64,000 nt of DNA from Hymenobacter fodinae (GTDB lineage: Bacteria > Bacteroidota > Bacteroidia > Cytophagales > Hymenobacteraceae), in assembly GCF_004745825.1 (NCBI RefSeq), contig NZ_SRLA01000006.1:1-64000 (forward strand). The letters are read 5' to 3'. A program made the position numbers and the translations under genes. The notes below the pieces were generated by a model. That model did not search any database and had not been told where the DNA came from. It was given only the letters and a program-made list of their open reading frames with translations. This document shows positions 61,917 through 64,000 of this stretch, piece after piece (position 1 is the stretch's first letter; each line of letters starts with the position of its first letter).

Positions 61917-62696
61917 TTAGGCTGCCAAGCGCATACCTGGGTCACCATCGAGGGCCAGGATCTGGGCCTTGTAGGCCGACGGCAGAAGTGATGCTCTGAG
62001 CCAGCGGCTAAACGCCAGGTGTTGCACGCGCCGGTACACGGGCAATACTGGTCGCAGCCAAGAGCGCCGACCCAGCTGTAGCAACTGCCGCACTTGAGTT
62101 GGCGCTACTAACCGTTGCGCCTCCAGCAGCAACCGGTAGCGCACTGGCCCCAGGTGATGCCGGTACTGCTTATATAAATCGGCAGTGAAGTGGCTGTGGA
62201 TCAGGTGCTCATTGAGGTGCTGCTCGCGGGCCACCTGCCACTCCGTGAAGTTGTCTGGCAAGCCACTAATGCCCATGCGCTGGCCTACGCGGCCAAACAC
62301 GTCAAACACCTCGGCCTTCTCGGTTTCGGTCAGAGGGCGCTCCAGCACTTCAAATGCTTGAATAGAGTAAGACACCAGCATATAAAGCACGTCGCGGTAG
62401 GCCCAATCCGGAATGTTCATGCCCCGTTTGGCTTCCACCGCGCCGTGAATGGCAGCAATGGTGTCAATGGCCCGCTCGGCCCCCGCCCGCTCCGCAAACA
62501 CAATTTGCCGGGCGTACTCTACGGTTGAAAACAGCCGGGCCAGCGGGTCGGCGGGCAGGCGGCCGGTAAAGTACAGCCAGTCCACGGCCTTGTTCAGGGC
62601 AAACTCGGCCGCCGAGCCCGCAAAGATGAACAGCACCACGTCGGCCTTGCTCCAGATAGAGCGCACCACTGAGCCCGGGGCAACGAAATATTCCAT
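61917..62696 (-). CDS. DUF2236/MpaB-like oxygenase family protein
   Basis: This 259-residue protein begins MEYFVAPGSVVRSIWSKADVVLFIF. Its words fit the DUF2236 (MpaB/latex-clearing-like) pattern: GAERAIDTIAAIHGAV, IPDWAYRDVLYMLVSYSI, a His-bearing REQHLNEHLIHSHF. In this group, histidines bind heme b. The C-terminal part (about 170-259) is basic. Its function is uncertain. Confidence 0.6.
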   Translation of the reverse strand: MEYFVAPGSVVRSIWSKADVVLFIFAGSAAEFALNKAVDWLYFTGRLPADPLARLFSTVEYARQIVFAERAGAERAIDTIAAIHGAVEAKRGMNIPDWAYRDVLYMLVSYSIQAFEVLERPLTETEKAEVFDVFGRVGQRMGISGLPDNFTEWQVAREQHLNEHLIHSHFTADLYKQYRHHLGPVRYRLLLEAQRLVAPTQVRQLLQLGRRSWLRPVLPVYRRVQHLAFSRWLRASLLPSAYKAQILALDGDPGMRLAA

Positions 62697-62837
62697 AGGA
62701 GTGATAACCTGAAAGTGAGTGGCCTAGATCCTTCGAAGTACTTTGGCTGGAAGTTGAGCTATAAAAGAACTTTGAATTACAAAGTAAGTGATAATTTTGC
62801 TAACAATCATCTAGTGCTACTAATCATTACAAGCTGA

Positions 62838-63283
62838 GTGAAGAACCTTCGCCTGAGGTATTTACTACTGAGCATCAGCACAATGCTTCTAGGCCTATCC
62901 TCCCGCCTCTACGGAGCCTGGCTGCCGAGTTGGGTGGCCGCCTACGCCGGCGACACGCTTTGGGCCTTGCTGGTGTACTGGTTACTGGGCTTCGGGTGGC
63001 CTAGCCGCACCGCTCAGTGGCGGGCGATAGTGGCCTTGAGCTTCTCCTTCCTGATTGAACTTAGCCAGCTCTACCACCCGACTTGGCTGGATGCGGTGCG
63101 CCGTACCACACTTGGTAGCTAGTGCTAGGCCACGGCTTTTTATGGAGCGACTTGGTCTGCTACACGGTGGGCGTGCTGGCTGGGGTGGCGCTGGAAACGC
63201 TGGGCCGTAACTTGCTAGGCCAAGCAAATAGCCAAACGCCCCGCCTTCTAAATAAAAAGCGGGGCGCTAAAGCAGCTGAATAA
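62838..63283 (+). pseudogene. DUF2809-family membrane protein, frameshifted
   Basis: The first frame (62838-63122) encodes three predicted helices and the DUF2809 words FLIELSQLYHPTWLDAVRRTTLG, then stops at GGTAGCTAG. The expected continuation is intact one frame over: LVLGHGFLWSDLVCYTVGVL, running to TAA at 63281. One missing base in GGTAG-CTAGTGCTAG would restore one protein. Either the gene is broken or there is a base error at a CTAG-rich spot. Confidence 0.8.
63237..63266 (-). terminator. Terminator of the aldehyde dehydrogenase gene
   Basis: CGCCCCGC pairs with GCGGGGCG around a 14-base loop. On the minus strand it follows the aldehyde dehydrogenase stop. It overlaps the tail of the DUF2809 frame. 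Confidence 0.6.
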
Positions 63284-63290
63284 GTACCAG

Positions 63291-64000
63291 TTACTCTACT
63301 TTCTTCTTGGCTTCGGGCTTGGTCTCCTTGGCTACCCACACCGATTTCTGGTTGACGAACTCCCGGATGCCCAGGTGGGAAAGCTCGCGCCCGTAGCCCG
63401 ACTTCTTCACACCCCCAAACGGCATTTCCGGCGACGATTTCACCAAGCTGTTCACGAACACCGCTCCCGCCTCCACGCGCCGCGCCAGCTCCTCGCCGCG
63501 CTTGCCGTTTTTGGTCCAGATGGAGGCGCCGAGGCCAAACCGCGAGTCGTTGGCTAGTCGGATAGCATCGTCGGCGTTCTTGGCTTCCAGAATAATGGCT
63601 ACCGGCCCGAAGAACTCTTCCTCGTAGGCTCGCTGCCCGGGCTTTACGTGGCTCAGCATCATGGGCCGGAACAGGGCGGTGCCGGGCTTGCTCTGGCCCC
63701 CGAACAGCTCCACTTTGGCTCCCTGCTTCACCGAGTCTTCCACCTGCTGGGTAAGCTCATCGGCAAGGTCGGGGCGGGCGAGGGGGCCGTATTGGGTGGC
63801 TTCGTCGAGCGGGTCGCCGGGGCGGAAGGCCAGCAGGTGGGTTTTCATCTTCGAGATGAACTCCTTTAGCACCGGCTTCTCCACAATAAAACGCTTGGCG
63901 GCAATACAGCTCTGCCCCGAGTTGATCATGCGGGCCTGTGCGGCGGTTTTGGCGGCCAACTCCAGGTCGGCATCAGCCAGCACAATAAAGGCATCGGAGC
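63291..64000 (-). CDS. Aldehyde dehydrogenase, succinate-semialdehyde type (5' end beyond window)
   Basis: The visible 236 residues are the C-terminal half of an NAD(P)-dependent aldehyde dehydrogenase. The frame is open to base 64000 and begins SDAFIVLADAD, so the start is outside. The catalytic Cys is in NSGQSCIAAKRF. Other family words are EEEFFGPVAIIL, FGLGASIWT and EMPFGGVKKSGYGRE. The extended basic tail (KETKPEAKKKVE) is unusual. The best guess is a succinate-semialdehyde dehydrogenase-like enzyme. Confidence 0.92.
   Translation of the reverse strand, partial: SDAFIVLADADLELAAKTAAQARMINSGQSCIAAKRFIVEKPVLKEFISKMKTHLLAFRPGDPLDEATQYGPLARPDLADELTQQVEDSVKQGAKVELFGGQSKPGTALFRPMMLSHVKPGQRAYEEEFFGPVAIILEAKNADDAIRLANDSRFGLGASIWTKNGKRGEELARRVEAGAVFVNSLVKSSPEMPFGGVKKSGYGRELSHLGIREFVNQKSVWVAKETKPEAKKKVE

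Larger units (their letters stand above)
1635..63221. repeat. Dispersed GGCCTAG/CTAGGCC word, about 100 copies
   Basis: By eye I find about 100 occurrences of the heptamer (both strands) in 64 kb, roughly one per 640 bases. Chance expectation at 57% GC is about 11. The commonest extensions are AGTGGCCTAG and ACTGGCCTAG (each near 20 copies), and the palindrome GGCCTAGGCC occurs at 5248, 7143, 16820, 26595 and 38333. Copies are in coding DNA, gaps, hairpin stems and stop codons. Confidence 0.9.

Overview
The window looks like the chromosome of a GC-rich Bacteroidota bacterium, most likely Hymenobacter or a close relative (inference). The evidence is a C-terminal type IX secretion sorting domain on a large glucanase, the order yceD-rpmF-plsX-fabH-efp-accB-accC, a DUF4290 gene beside murA, several TAnnTTTG promoter elements in place of sigma70 boxes, lipoprotein signal peptides, and a base composition that looks like 55-60% GC by eye. 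No phage, IS element, CRISPR array, rRNA or tRNA was recognised.

Layout. 1-7815: a chemosensory operon on the + strand: the 3' part of a receptor with at least seven 92-residue HAMP-type repeats, then cheW, cheY, a cheB whose receiver has lost its phospho-acceptor, cheA without a P2 domain, and cheC. 7949-9474: an agmatinase-family ureohydrolase and a small four-helix membrane protein. 9543-16660: mostly minus-strand housekeeping genes (DUF4349 lipoprotein, murA with Asp in place of the catalytic Cys, DUF4290, uvrD/pcrA, a chromate-type transporter). 16823-19466: a minus-strand unit made of a SAM-I riboswitch, a candidate 39-residue peptide ending in four cysteines, an ATP-grasp ligase and a luciferase-like flavin monooxygenase. 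19606-23090: a glycosyltransferase, a DUF3109 protein and an alpha-amylase lipoprotein. 23369-29089: the fatty-acid and EF-P cluster. 29168-42901: an orphan HigA-like regulator, pdxA, leucyl aminopeptidase, rsmA, a hydroxyacid dehydrogenase, gltD/gltB, greA, and a HIT hydrolase fused to a nuclease-A-inhibitor-like domain. 42964-56648: transporters, a metallo-beta-lactamase-fold protein, a secreted NucA-type DRGH nuclease, a lactonase, a DUF885 lipoprotein, a thioredoxin, a YdcF protein, a Mo-cofactor/flavin reductase pair and a second luciferase-like enzyme. 56788-64000: a 1555-residue GH16 glucanase, a DUF2236 protein, a frameshifted DUF2809 gene and the 3' part of an aldehyde dehydrogenase.

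Three observations stand out. (1) The heptamer GGCCTAG/CTAGGCC occurs about 100 times, in genes, between genes, in terminator stems and as the stop codon of nine genes. It is often extended to A(C/G)TGGCCTAG. CTAG is usually a rare tetranucleotide in bacteria, so this resembles a HIP1-like or uptake-sequence-like iterated word. (2) The SAM riboswitch, poly-Cys peptide, ATP-grasp and flavin monooxygenase unit looks like an uncharacterised sulfur-responsive pathway, or a small peptide-modification locus. (3) A NuiA-like inhibitor domain fused to a HIT enzyme lies 4 kb from a secreted nuclease of the class that NuiA inhibits.

Start codons were often moved downstream of the longest open frame to match family N-termini or signal peptides. 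All counts were made by eye.
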